From positions 458,194,141 through 458,258,140 of the forward strand of contig JASDDO010000016.1 in the NCBI GenBank assembly GCA_030015575.1: a stretch of DNA of 64,000 nt, given 5' to 3'. The position numbers and the translations under genes are program-made. This document shows, in pieces, positions 10,915-20,519 of the stretch (position 1 is its first letter; each line of letters starts with the position of its first letter). The stretch comes from Agapanthus africanus. Taxonomy: Eukaryota; Streptophyta; Magnoliopsida; Asparagales; Amaryllidaceae. Below the pieces are notes generated by a model. That model did no database searches, had not been told where the DNA came from, and saw only the letters and a list, made by a program, of their open reading frames with translations.

Positions 10915-11306
10915 AGAGTTCGGCGATGGGGGGGTTCCCACGGATTTACTGACTGTAGAGCCTGCTGACACCCCTAGTGAAACACCGCTCAATGTGGATG
11001 GGGTTGATGAAACTGTCCCTCTCACGATAGAGCCTCCTGCGGTGGTTCTTGCTCCAGAAGCACTTGCTCCCTCAGGGGGGACACCTTTGGTGGTCGCCGT
11101 TCCAATGGATCTCCCTGAGGGCGGCTCAGAGGCTGGGATGGAGGTAGTTGAGGCCACCCTCCTTTCGTTGGAGCGCGTAGCGGCAGCCGCTGCTCCTTCC
11201 TCAGAGGTCGTTACACCAGCCCGCATCCCTGATATTGTGCCCGAGGTCGCGGCGGAGGCCGTTGAAGTTGCTATTCCTCCAGCTCAGAATGGAAGGAGCG
11301 TCAAAG

Positions 11307-11367
11307 GTAACCTTCTACATTTTGAATTAGTATCCTTTCCATTATCTGAACTCTTCTGTCTTTTCAG
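11307..11367 (+). other. Predicted intron 2 of the antisense gene
   Basis: A 61-bp segment from GTAACC to TCTTTTCAG in phase 1. Removing it joins the Val-Lys codons of exon 2 to the only frame of exon 3 that stays open. Confidence 0.75.
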
Positions 11368-11490
11368 AGTTGCGCGGATTGGCGGCTTCGATTGCCGACT
11401 TGTCTCCCAGGCAGTCTTTTCAGCGCCTGTTGGAGATGGCTGCTCCACAAGCGATATCTCCTCAACGCATCGTCCTCTCATCTGGGCAAG

Positions 11491-11560
11491 GTTAGTGTTG
11501 TTCACCATCTTTTCATAGCATTGTTGTTATTTCGCAAATTGACATTGATGTCCTTTATAG
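11491..11560 (+). other. Predicted intron 3 of the antisense gene
   Basis: A 70-bp segment from GTTAGTG to CTTTATAG in phase 1. Its removal joins exon 3 in frame to the acidic exon 4 (LEADDEVEVLEVP). Confidence 0.75.
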
Positions 11561-11635
11561 TTCTGGAGGCCGACGACGAGGTTGAGGTTCTCGAAGTGCC
11601 AGGGGAGCCTTCAGCTCCTTCTTGCATGACTGTGG

Positions 11636-11710
11636 GTAAGTGAAGTCTCAATATCGTCCCACTTGTTCTTTTGCTTAGAAGTTTCACTGACCGTTTATAA
11701 ATCTGAACAG
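11636..11710 (+). other. Predicted intron 4 of the antisense gene
   Basis: A 75-bp segment from GTAAGTG to CTGAACAG in phase 1. Removing it joins exon 4 in frame to the last exon (ALPVLTALESRIAM and onward), which stays open to TGA at 12367-12369. Confidence 0.8.
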
Positions 11711-12518
11711 CCCTGCCAGTTCTCACAGCGCTGGAGTCACGCATCGCCATGCCGCCCGGCCCTTATACCCTGCGTGCCTCGGACCGGATGGCCAAGCTAA
11801 GTCTCGCCTCTCTATCATCTTTGATCGAGGAACTTCGTGCCGGCAGCGTGATTACGGCCGAAGCGTTTGCTGCCGAAGCTAACGGCTCTCTCCCCTTTCT
11901 TGCCACCTATCATAGCGAAGCAGTGGTGCAAGTCTGGGTTGAGTTTTGCCGGCAGGTGGAGGCTTGCTTGCACGTGCTCGAGTATATCCGCCTTTCTTCG
12001 GAGGCTGTGGCTGCGAAGGCGGGCTTGCGGGGTCTGATTGAGCGGTGCGCGGCGAACATGGTGTTGTGCGAGAAGAGGCTTGGCCGCAAGTTTTCGGAGA
12101 GGGAGCTGGCTTCGAAAGCGCTGATAGAGCTTCAGGCCAACTTTACAGCCAAGGCCAACAAAGTGTATAAACTTTGGCGAGTGGTTCAAGGGGCCATCAG
12201 GGAGGTGGTGGCCATCGACAAAGCTGCCGTGTTCACTCGTGAAAGGGTTGGGGCTCATAAGGCTACTGAGAAAGAGCTCGAAAGCCGGCTTGCCTCATAC
12301 CAGGCTCAGCAAGCTCAGGCGGAGGCTCGTCCTCTGACGATATTGAATCACGAAGGCGTGGCCCAGTGAAAGAGGGATAAGCTGACCAATCTGCTAAATC
12401 GCCCGCCGACTTGAAGACTTGTGCATATTTTTCTTTATTCTTCTTTTGTACATACTCCTGAATGAGAGTATATTTTTGTTCTTTCACGAATTGTACTTTG
12501 TATCCATTTTGGTTCATG

Positions 12519-12524
12519 AATAAA
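12519..12524 (+). terminator. Poly(A) signal of the antisense gene
   Basis: AATAAA 150 bases after the stop codon, preceded by T-rich sequence with TTTTTGTTCTTT-type elements, the layout of a plant polyadenylation region. Confidence 0.6.
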
Positions 12525-12655
12525 AGACATATTTTTCTTCTCAATAGTGTGTCCCTTTTAGTAAGTGTATTCTGCGCATAGTCTATCTTGATCTCTTTGC
12601 AGAACAACGATGGCTCAGGATTCAGGGTTAAGATCTGCCTCCTAAGACTTTTCAA

Positions 12656-12832
12656 CTTTATGAGCTGTGAGGGTCTCATAAAGAGTTTTTCTCCCTACAA
12701 GTCGAGAGGATCCCATAGGTGTAATTTCTCTTTAAGAATCGTGAGGATTCATAAGTGTGTTTTCTCTTGAAAGTCGTAAGGATCTCAAAAGAGAATTTTC
12801 TCTCTTACGAGTCGTGAGGACCCGCAAGTGAT
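12656..12832. repeat. Variable-arm hairpin block 1 (five units)
   Basis: Units of about 35 bp, each an inverted repeat around a core like TCGNGAGGAT. The first, 12656-12683, has perfect 9-bp arms CTTTATGAG/CTCATAAAG around CTGTGAGGGT. Later units have partly matching arms. The same five-unit series recurs at 14742-14912 and 15091-15262. Confidence 0.8.
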
Positions 12833-12949
12833 GGGTGAAGTTGTCCTTATCCGTATTTCACGGAGTCAGGGGTTGCTCTGGATGCTTCCCACGGGTTCAC
12901 TGCCGTATTTGGCGAGGATCAGGCTCCTCTTTGCACGTTTTCCAGGATA

Positions 12950-13096
12950 CCGTAGTTTAAAGACATCGCGGTCGAGGTTAAGGACATCATAGTCCGTGGA
13001 TTTAAGGACTCCACAGTTCGTTGTTAGTTTTAAGACATTACGGTCGAGGTTAAGGACATCATAGTCCATGAGTTTAAGGACCTTACAGTCCAATGT
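12950..13096. repeat. LTR U5-type repeat block inside Tat-1
   Basis: GACATCGCGGTCGAGG and GACATCATAGTCC strings as in the LTR arrays at 4240-4790, embedded between the hairpin block and the 170-bp tandem array. This is LTR-derived sequence displaced into the internal region. Confidence 0.75.
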
Positions 13097-14045
13097 TTGC
13101 TCTTGATACTTCCCGCGGGCTCACTGCCGTGTTCGGCGAGGACCAGGCTCCGCTCTGGACGTTTCCCATGGGGTCAGAATTAACATTATCCGCGTTCCAC
13201 GTAACCAGGAATGTTGCTCTAGATGCTTTCCATGGGTTCACTGTCGTGTTTGGCGAGGACTAGGCTCCACTCTGGATGCTTCACACGGGTTCACTGCCGT
13301 GCTCTGCGAGGACCAGGATCCGCTCTGGATGTTTCCCACGGGGTCAGAGTTGACGTTATCCGCGTTCCACGTAGTCAGGAATTTGCTTTAGATACTTCCC
13401 ACGGGTTCACTGCCGTGTTCGGCGAGGACTAGGCTCCGCTCTGGATGCTTCACACGGGTTCACTGCCGTGCTCTGCGAGGAACAGGATCCGCTCTGGACA
13501 TTTCCCACGGGGTTATTGCCGCGTTCCACGTGACCAGGAATTTTGCTTTAGATGCTTCCCACGGGTTCACTGCCGCGTTCGGCGAGGACTAGGGTCCGCT
13601 CTGGATACTTCACACGGGTTCACTGCCGTGCTCTGCGAGGACCAGGATCCGCTCTGGACGTTTCCCACGGGGTCAGAGTTGACGTTATCCGCGTTCCACG
13701 TAGCCAGGAATTTTGCTCTAGATGCTTCCCATGGGTTCACTGCCGTGTTCGGCGAGGACTAGGCTCCGCTCTGGATGCTTCACACGGGTTCACTGCCATA
13801 CTCTGCGAGGACCAGGATCCGCTCTGGACGTTTCCCACGGGATCATTGCCGCATTCCACGTAACCAGGAATTTTGCTCTAGATGCTTCCTACAGGTTCAC
13901 TGCCATGTTCGGCGAGGACTAGGCTCCGCTCTGGATGCTTCATATGGGTTCATTTCCGTGCTCTGCGAGGACCAGGATCCGCTCTGGACGTTTCCCACGG
14001 GGTCAGAGTTGACATTATCCGCGTTCCACGTGACCAGGAATTTTG
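13097..14045. repeat. 160/170-bp tandem array with ~50-bp subrepeats
   Basis: Unit starts, at TTGCTCTAGATGCTTCC or close variants, fall at 13214, 13383, 13543, 13713 and 13873, giving spacings of 169, 160, 170 and 160 bp, with a partial unit before 13214. Each unit holds three subrepeats around GGGTTCACTGCCGTG and GGCGAGGACTAGG or GACCAGGATCC. Long units carry GTCAGAGTTGACGTTATCC and short ones a GTTATTGCC variant, so the array has a roughly 330-bp dimer structure. A single related unit lies at 12860-12945. Frames open across it are a by-product of the repetition. Confidence 0.85.
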
Positions 14046-14269
14046 ACTTTATCCGCATTTCACGGAGTCGGGGTTTGACTCTTGGTTATCTGTGCACTGC
14101 CGAGTCATGGAACTGGGGGTTGCCGCTTTTCCGCTTTTCTTGATGTTGTGTCTGTTGTAATGAGACGAATATTGACATGATCTCCAGGCTATCTGTGAAC
14201 CGTTGAGATTTGGCTTCTTCTTCTGATGAGACATGGAGAAGAAAGGTGTGGTTCCTTCTTTGTTTGCGC

Positions 14270-14320
14270 CCCTGGATTGTATACAGAGATTGCTGTGATA
14301 TCACCTGTAGGGCATAAATT
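14270..14320. repeat. LTR-derived fragment (TGGATTGTATAC type) 1
   Basis: CGCCCCTGGATTGTATACAG followed by GCTGTGATATCACCTGTAGGG resembles LTR bases 4010-4070 (TGGATTGTATACGGAGAC and CGCCCGTAGGGCG). A second such fragment lies at 14985-15030. Confidence 0.6.
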
Positions 14321-14389
14321 TCATTTTTATTTTTATTTTATTTCTTTCCGCGATACTCTATCATTTCAGCATTTTATATCACGAAGGTC

Positions 14390-14565
14390 GCGATTGCCCA
14401 ATTATTTCGGCTATTTTTCGCGGTGCCCAATCATTTCGGCTATTTATTTTATTTTTACTCGCTTCTTTTATTACGGTTGCCCAATCATTTCGTCTATTTT
14501 GCATGCATACATTTTTTTTACTTGCTGCTTCTGTTGCAAGTTGCCCCATCATTTCGGCTATTTCG
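14390..14565. repeat. Four copies of a CCAATCATTTCGGCTATT motif
   Basis: Near-identical copies begin at about 14397, 14427, 14480 and 14543 and are separated by T-rich spacers. No coding role is visible. Confidence 0.7.
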
Positions 14566-14741
14566 TATGCATGTGTGGCTTGCTGGCTTTTTGCTGCAAG
14601 TTTGGGATTAGACACCGATTTCGGCATCAACACCGCTACAGCTGGGATGTTGCCAGGAGCGAATCATCATTTGCCTCTGTCGATATCGAACAAAGGTGAC
14701 TTAGCGAACAGGGTTAGGATCCTGTCGACTAAGGGTTTTGA

Positions 14742-14912
14742 CTTCATGAGCCGTAAGGGTCTCATAAAGGTATTTCTCCCTACGAGTCGTGAGGATCTCG
14801 TAGGCGCGTTTTCTCCTAAGGAATCGTGAGGACTCCTAAGTGTATGTTCCCTTATAAGTCGTAAGGATCTTACAAGAGTGCTTTCTCCTTATAAGTCGAG
14901 AGGACTTACAAG
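14742..14912. repeat. Variable-arm hairpin block 2 (five units)
   Basis: Same order of units as block 1. The second unit (14779-14804) is a perfect 8-bp inverted repeat, CCTACGAG/CTCGTAGG around TCGTGAGGAT. Units three to five have arms of the CTAAGGA/TCCTAAG and CTTATAAG/CTTACAAG types with one mismatch each. Confidence 0.8.
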
Positions 14913-15090
14913 GATTGTTCACCGTGTAGACATATCCCTAGTCACGGATGGGACTTTGTTAGGGAAATGTTTATTCGCGCCCGTGGATTGTATACAAGGG
15001 TCAGCATTGAGCCGCTTGTAGGTCAGTATTGGAGGTTGTGGGGGCTGCTTAAGAACAGGTTCAGATCCCTGTAGCTTAAGACTTTTGAAT

Positions 15091-15262
15091 CTTATGAGCC
15101 GTGAGGGTCTCATAAAAGGGTTCTCCCTACGGGTCGAGAGGATCCCGTAGGTGTAATTGCTCCTTAAGAATCGTGAGAATTCCTAAGTGTGTTGCTTCCT
15201 TATGAGTCGTAAGGATCTCATGCGGGTGATTTCTCCTCACAAGGTCGAGAGGACCCTGCAAG
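15091..15262. repeat. Variable-arm hairpin block 3 (five units)
   Basis: Third copy of the series. Unit one has TTATGAG/CTCATAA arms (15092-15098, 15109-15115). Unit two (15126-15151) has perfect CCTACGGG/CCCGTAGG arms around TCGAGAGGAT. In block 2 the homologous pair is GAG/CTC rather than GGG/CCC. Confidence 0.8.
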
Positions 15263-15268
15263 TGTCTT

Positions 15269-15555
15269 TTAACGAGGTTGCACCTTTTCGGGTTTTCACA
15301 AACACTCGCCGGCAGTCCTGCAGTTTTTACTCACGGAGCCCTTTCGGGTTTTCATCCGTACCCATTTTGCTTATGGACATACCGTTTTTCCTTTCTTTGT
15401 TTTTCCCTTTTTTTTTATTCGAACGAGATTGCGCCCTTTCAGGTTTTCACAATACTCGCCGGTAGCCCTGCTGTTTTTACTCACGGAGCCCTTTCGGGTT
15501 TTCATCCGTGCCCATTTTGCTTATGGACATACCGTTTTCTTTTTTTTTTAATTCT
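15269..15555. repeat. Tandem duplication, period ~151 bp
   Basis: Two copies (from about 15269 and 15420) share CGGGTTTTCATCCGT, CATTTTGCTTATGGACATACC and a pyrimidine-rich tail. Confidence 0.85.
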
Positions 15556-15594
15556 TTTTCTTTTTTGTATCACCTTTGGGATGCTGCAATCCAC

Positions 15595-15710
15595 CGTAGT
15601 TTATCGACATCTCGGTCAACAGCTAGTTTTAGGACATAGTGGTCCGTTGTTAGTTTTAAGAACGTTTCGGTCCGTCGTTAGTTTAAGAACGTTTCGGTCC
15701 GATTGTAAAG
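15595..15710. repeat. LTR U5-type repeat block next to integrase
   Basis: Repeated GTTAGTTTAAGAACGTTTCGGTCC units resemble the LTR U5 array with a changed spacer. They lie directly after the 3' end of the integrase coding region. Confidence 0.65.
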
Positions 15711-15719
15711 TAAGCCGGT

Positions 15720-16188
15720 TACTACTATAGAGTTTGGGCTTAGGAAGATAGCGAGCGGACATAGTCGTCGTCATCTATCATTGACCTAGGCCATAACTCG
15801 TCAAGCGTAGTATTTCTTCAAGAAGCAACCGTTTATTGTCCTAAAAGGTCTTTCACCATGCATGTCCATGAGTAGTTTCACCATGCATGTCCATGAGTAG
15901 ATAGGCCCCACCCTGGTAGACCTTGTCTATAATATACGGGCCTTCATAATTCGGCTCGAATTTCCTTCATTTAGCACGATTGGGGATCATAGGTCTTTTG
16001 ACCACTAGCACGAGTTCGCCTTGGCGGAATGTCCTCGGCCTAGTCAATCTTTCGTATGAGCGCGTCATCTTTGCTTTATAAGCCTCCAGATTTTGTTGCG
16101 CTATGAGCCGGGTTTCATCGAGGGCATCGAGCTCCTCAAGCCAAAGATGAGCATTCTCTTTGTCCGTTAGCTCATAATGAACTGCCAC
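15720..16188 (-). pseudogene. Tat-1 integrase C-terminal part
   Basis: The minus frame 15967-16188 reads TDKENAHLWLEELDALDETR and then RTFRQGELVLVVKR, matching the C-terminal part of Tat-type integrases that ends in a small beta-rich DNA-binding region (G-x-L-V-L). It is in a different frame from the integrase core. The remaining 240 bases to 15720 show degraded coding sequence. Confidence 0.7.
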
Positions 16189-16205
16189 TCGTAGAGAAGG
16201 TAGCT

Positions 16206-16571
16206 CTATCTCGAGGGGAGTACCGCTTCAGTACCGAATACCAATGCGTATGGAGTTGTGTTCGTGGCCGTCTTGAACGTTGTCCGGTACGCCCAGAGAG
16301 CTTCATGTAGTCTCTCGTGCCAGTTCTTCTTGTTTTGGGACACCGTCTTTTTCATGATCTTCGTCAAAGTCTTGTTGAAAGCCTCAGCTAGACCGTTAGC
16401 TCGGAGATTATAGACCGAAGAGTATCTCCAGTCTATGTTATGTTGTTGTGCAAAGCGGCTGATCTTGTGGCTTCTGTAGGCTGGCCCGTTATCGGAGGTG
16501 ATCCGTCTCGGAGTTCCAAATCGATAAATAACGTGTGTCTTGAAGAAATGGAGGATGTTCTCCGTTTTCAC
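16206..16571 (-). pseudogene. Tat-1 integrase catalytic core, second half
   Basis: 121 residues containing the second catalytic Asp in RITSDNGPAY and the Glu in RANGLAEAFNKTL, with the usual VYNLRANG-type spacing, then WAYRTTFKTATNTTPYALVFG, which is characteristic of Ty3/gypsy integrases. A frameshift at about 16572 separates it from the first half. Confidence 0.85.
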
Positions 16572-16576
16572 TTCCC

Positions 16577-16846
16577 TCAGCGGTACTGCTTCTGCCCATT
16601 TGGAGAAGTAATCAGTTGTCCTAAAATGAGCCGATGTCCTCTGGACGATGCTGGTTCGATAGGGCCGATTATGTCAGTCCCCCACATTTTGAATGGCCAG
16701 CTAGCCACTGTCGGGTGTAACAGATTTGGGTGCTGATGAATAAAGTCCTCATGGATCTGGCACGAGTGACATTGCTTCGCATACTCGAGGCAGTCTTGGA
16801 TCATCGTGGGCCAATAATAACCCATCCGTTTGATCTTCAACTTCAT
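16577..16846 (-). pseudogene. Tat-1 integrase zinc finger and core, first half
   Basis: The frame reads RMGYYWPTMIQDCLEYAKQC followed by HSC, giving the two Cys of the HHCC finger, then WGTDIIGPIEPASSRGH with the first catalytic Asp. The His pair lies just upstream near 16855-16880 (ETHDGL). The frame ends at 16577. Confidence 0.85.
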
Positions 16847-16870
16847 CTTCGGCCCGATTTGGTGAGAACC

Positions 16871-17599
16871 TCAGAGTCCGTCGTGAGTTTCTTGGATGAC
16901 TCTTTTTGCTTCTTCAGGTCCTAGGCATCTTAGCCATAGGGAATCAAATGACCTCTTGTACAGAGTATCATTGACGAAGGCAAAAGATAGGGCTATCTTC
17001 ATGAGCTGATGTTTTGGGGACGCATCTTTAGGTGTTCGACGGGATTTGAAGTAGTCTATAAAGACTTCTCTCCAATCTTCAAACTTTTCTTGGTCTTTTA
17101 CTCGTAGAACCATTTGCTCGGTCACTCCCTTTTCCTCGGACGACTCCGGAGATATTTCTGCCGGTGCAAGAACCCGATGGCTTTGTTCCACGATTCTTAC
17201 ATCGTCGAGGTTCTCGTCGGCCAGTTCTTTAGCGAGCTTGGCAAATGCATCCGCTTTGCTATTTTCTGTATGCGGTATGCTTTCCAAGGTGTAGGAAGGG
17301 ATTTGAGCCAGCAGTTGCTGTACTCTCCCACCGTACTTCACTAGTTCTGGCTTGCACATTTGGTAATCGCCATTTACTTGACTAACGACCAGCTGGGAAT
17401 CTCCGTATATGAGGAGGTTCTCAATCCCCATATCGATGGAGATTTCGAGACCTGCTATCAAAGCTTCATACTCGGCTTCATTGTTTGTCCTCGGCTCTGT
17501 CAAGGAAAAGGCAAAGTGCATTATCCCTCCTTGTGGAGTTACGAAGACGAGGCCTACCCCTGATTTGATTATGGGGGTGTTTTGTTTGCGCTTCTTCAT
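16871..17599 (-). pseudogene. Tat-1 archaeal-type second RNase H
   Basis: A 242-residue frame with the aRNH signature: GVGLVFVTPQG, TNNEAEYEALIAGL (catalytic Glu), IYGDSQLVVSQV (Asp) and NSKADAFAKLA (Asp). The first Asp, YFDGAS, lies just upstream at about 17605-17620 before the ATG. This second RNase H between RT/RNase H and integrase is a known hallmark of the Tat lineage. A frameshift separates it from the RT frame. Confidence 0.9.
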
Positions 17600-17714
17600 C
17601 GAAGATGCTCCATCGAAGTAAAGTTCCTATCGGGTATCACTTCCATCGACCGTGTCAAACGCATGTTTGTCTGGCAGTTCGCAATTCAAGGGAGAATCGA
17701 CAGGTATCGGATGC

Positions 17715-19298
17715 TCAGCGAGGAAGTCGGCGATGGCCTTTCATTGCCTTAAGAAGCTGATAAGTTATTGAGAACTCCATTAAGAGTAAGGCCCACTTAG
17801 CGAGTCGCCCTGTCAATATGGCCTTTGACATTAAATATTTGAGAGGATCCACCTTCGATATGAGATGGACCTCATGCGCCATCGCATAGTGCTTGAGTTT
17901 CGTTATTGCGAAGATCAATGCCAGGCATTGTTTTTCAATGGGAGAATAATTGCTCTCTGCCCCCAGTAGAACTCGACTCAAACAGTAGAGGGCTCTCTCC
18001 TTCCCTTGGTCGTTCTCTTGTTCCCATAATGCGCCTAAAGAACCTTCGAGGGTTGTTGTATAAAGAATGAGAGGCTTTCCCTTGACCGGAGCAGCTAGCA
18101 CCGGCGGATTCTGCAGGTATTGCTTGATTTCGTCCAGTGCGCTTTGGCATTTTTGATCCCAGACGAACGGGGTTCCCTTCTTCATTAGGTGGTTGTAGGG
18201 ACGGTACTTGCCTGAAAGATTGGTTATAAATCGCCGGATATACGCGAGCTTCCCTTGGAGAGACCGCAATTGCTTAAGAGTCCTTGGCGGAGGCATTTCC
18301 ATGATCGCCTTGATCTTTGACGGATCTATCTCGATGCCTCGGTGCCGGACAATGAATCCTAGGAATTTGCCCGAGAAAACTCCGAATGCGCATTCGAGAG
18401 GGTTCATCTTCAAGTTGTATTGCCGAAGGCGTTGAAATACGATCTTCAGCTGCTCAAGATGTTCCTCGTATGATTTGCTTTTCACCACGAGGTCGTCGAT
18501 ATAGCATTCGACGACATGTATGAGATCATCGAAGATCTTCGTCATAGCCCTCTGATAGGTGGCACCGGCGTTCTTTAGACCGAAAGGCATCACCTTGTAG
18601 CAAAATATACCCAAAGGGGTCCGGAAAGCGGTGTGCTTCTGGTCCTCAGGAAGCATTTTTATCTGATTGTATCCTAACGATCCGTCCATGAAGGAGAAGA
18701 CTTCGTGAGTGGACATACTGTCTATTATCAGCTCGGTGACCAGTACTGGGAAGTCGTCCTTCGGGCAAGCTTTATTGAGATCCCGAAAGTCCACATATAT
18801 GCGCACTGTCCCATTTTTCTTCATCACTGGGACGATGTTGGCAATCCAGTCAGGATACTGCACCTCTTGGATGAAGCCAAAGTCGATCGGCTTCTTGACC
18901 TCGGTGTTGATGCTCATCTCAAGCTTGAGCCGCATTCTTCTTGGTGCTTGTTTGATTGGCTTGACGTCCGGGGATATGGCTAGTTTGTGGACAACAATCT
19001 CTGGGTCTAGTCCTGGCATCTCGGAATAGTTCCATGCAAAGCAATCTTTATGCTGCATGAGCATGTCCTTTAGCGTAGCCACCCTTTCTTCAGACAACAG
19101 CTCGCTGACGAATGTTGGTCGTGGATCACTTGTCGTCCCTAAATCAATTTTCTTGAGGTTATCTGCAGTAGTGTGTATTCCATCTTCCACCTCTTTCGGC
19201 ACCGGTGGAAATTCTGAGATTACCTCGTCATCATTGTTTTCGAAGCACCAAGGGAGGTCATCCATATCTTCGGGCTCTTCTTCTGATAGCGTCATCAT
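17715..19298 (-). pseudogene. Tat-1 reverse transcriptase and RNase H
   Basis: A 527-residue frame. Motifs in order: VHKLAISPDVKPIKQAPRR (start of RT, residue ~105), RIYVDFRDLNKACPKDDFP, HTAFRTPLGIFCYKVMPFGL, the catalytic box CYIDDLVVKS (residue ~265), KFLGFIVRHRGIEIDP, then the RNase H start with LYTTTLEGSLGALW and RALYCLSRVLLGAESNYSPI. The usual first RNase H Asp context appears altered (TTTLEG). The frame ends at 17715 before the connection to the second RNase H. The YxDD box is intact. Confidence 0.92.
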
Positions 19299-19424
19299 AT
19301 GACAAGTACGAGCTCGCTTCCAGGACCGATTTTGATCTGGTTCTACTCCCGCTGTATGCGCGGCTTTTGGTTCGTGCTTCTATGGCGGATTTATCCTCCA
19401 ACTACTGGATAGAGCGAACCTGCC

Positions 19425-20519
19425 TTATTGATATTGATCTTTGACCCAGTTCTTGAAGGTGAAGCAGTCTTCAAGAGGATGTCCTGTTGCCCTATGATAG
19501 GAGCAATAGTCCAGGTGAGAGACTTCACCTGCTTGCTCGGGGTGTTTGGACTCCGGAAGTGTAATCATCTGAGGTTTTATGGCGAGATCAAGTATCTTCC
19601 GTGTTTTATTCTGAGGAAAAAAGTATGCTCGACCCATCTTCTTTATAAGAGACGAGTCCGGATTGCTCGATTCCAGATCGCGTGGCTTCTTGGTCCCGCT
19701 TTGTTGCCGTCGAACGCCTTTCCCGCTCTTTGATTTATTTTTGCCTCTGCGTTGGGCCTTTTGTATGACGGGTTGATAAGGAAGAGCATTGTCATTCTCC
19801 GTGACCTGCTGAAGAAGGCGCTGTGTCCTGGCTTTCTCGTAAATGGCCATTTCACGGTTATGGTCATTCCGGATCTTTTGACCCACTTCCCTGATAAGCT
19901 TGTCCATTCGTTCTTCAAATGACGGACTTGGCATTTTGATTGCAGGATCTCGTTTTGGTTCAGGGACAGCGTTTTCTGACAGGGTGTCCTCTTCTTCATC
20001 GAAGTCATATATGACGTAGCTACCATGGACTCGTTCCCGTTTCCCGGATTTCACATATCCAAGATCGAGCGTTTCTATTCTCCCATTGGGCAACTTGCGC
20101 TGAGTTCCAGGGACATCCCAAATCCTGTTGTAGAACCGAGCTTGTCGAATGGTCTATTTGAAAGGTACCCCTTGGCGCTTCAAGAGCCTTCTCAAGCCTT
20201 CCGAGTAATATCTAGGCAGACGGATGGGCTGGAGTCTGTCAAGCGTAGAATCGGCGCCATGCCAGATTTCTTTCTCCACTTTGGTTTCCCCAGATCGGTA
20301 GAATATGATTGCCTTTTCACCCTTTCGCCTGGGAGGGACGTAAAATGTCTGCAGTTCTTGCACACTATAAGCTTTAAGTGCATCGAGCTCTTTGTAATGC
20401 TCCCGTGAAACCATGATAATTTGCAGACTCTGACTATCGCCAGCGAAAGCTTGTATTGATGGCTGAGCGGAGAATACAGCATTAACCCCGTCTTCCGAGT
20501 CGCTGCCGAAGATCAACAT
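19425..20519 (-). pseudogene. Tat-1 post-protease linker with third CHHC module
   Basis: Frames 20154-20519 and 19425-20093 (same phase) read an acidic FGSDSEDGVNAVFS repeat, a conserved LRRLLKRQGVPFK block, the PNGRIETLDLGYVKSGKRER segment, and a helical stretch NREMAIYEKARTQRLLQQ. They end with FFPQNKTRKILDLA and the zinc-knuckle-like CSYHRATGHPLEDC followed by FTFKNWVKDQYQ. The module resembles those at 22700 and 21780, which lie before the protease. Confidence 0.8.

Larger units (their letters stand above)
8220..12369 (+). pseudogene. Antisense gene of Tat-1: plant-mobile-domain-like protein, five exons
   Basis: This gene lies opposite to gag-pol, between integrase and the 3' LTR, where Tat-type elements are known to carry antisense ORFs. 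One frame runs 8220-9542, broken only by TAG at 8766-8768 and 9258-9260. A one-base shift near 9540 leads into the next frame. Visible plant mobile domain (PMD) features are the FLLGDREFSISLEEF block followed by GLP, YPAHRIAEGTRLAV with ALSHLYYGL, a HYFTSWIDMHV helix, and NPHCFARQLGYDQGVP. An Ala/Pro-rich linker follows, then a helical, charged C-terminal domain of about 220 residues in the last exon. Four GT-AG introns, all in phase 1, connect the exons into one frame to TGA at 12367. Codon use is GC-richer than the surrounding LTR. Function is unknown. PMD proteins are known from transposons and from host silencing factors. Stops and the frameshift make this copy a pseudogene. Confidence 0.75.

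Noticed and set aside
13223..14143. Plus-strand frames of 66-122 codons across the 170-bp array
   Set aside because: Several overlapping phases are open at once because of the repeats. Composition is biased and there is no family signature.
12656..15262. CRISPR-like array
   Set aside because: Units have constant cores but no unique spacers of even length, arms are complementary within a unit, and the setting is a plant retrotransposon.
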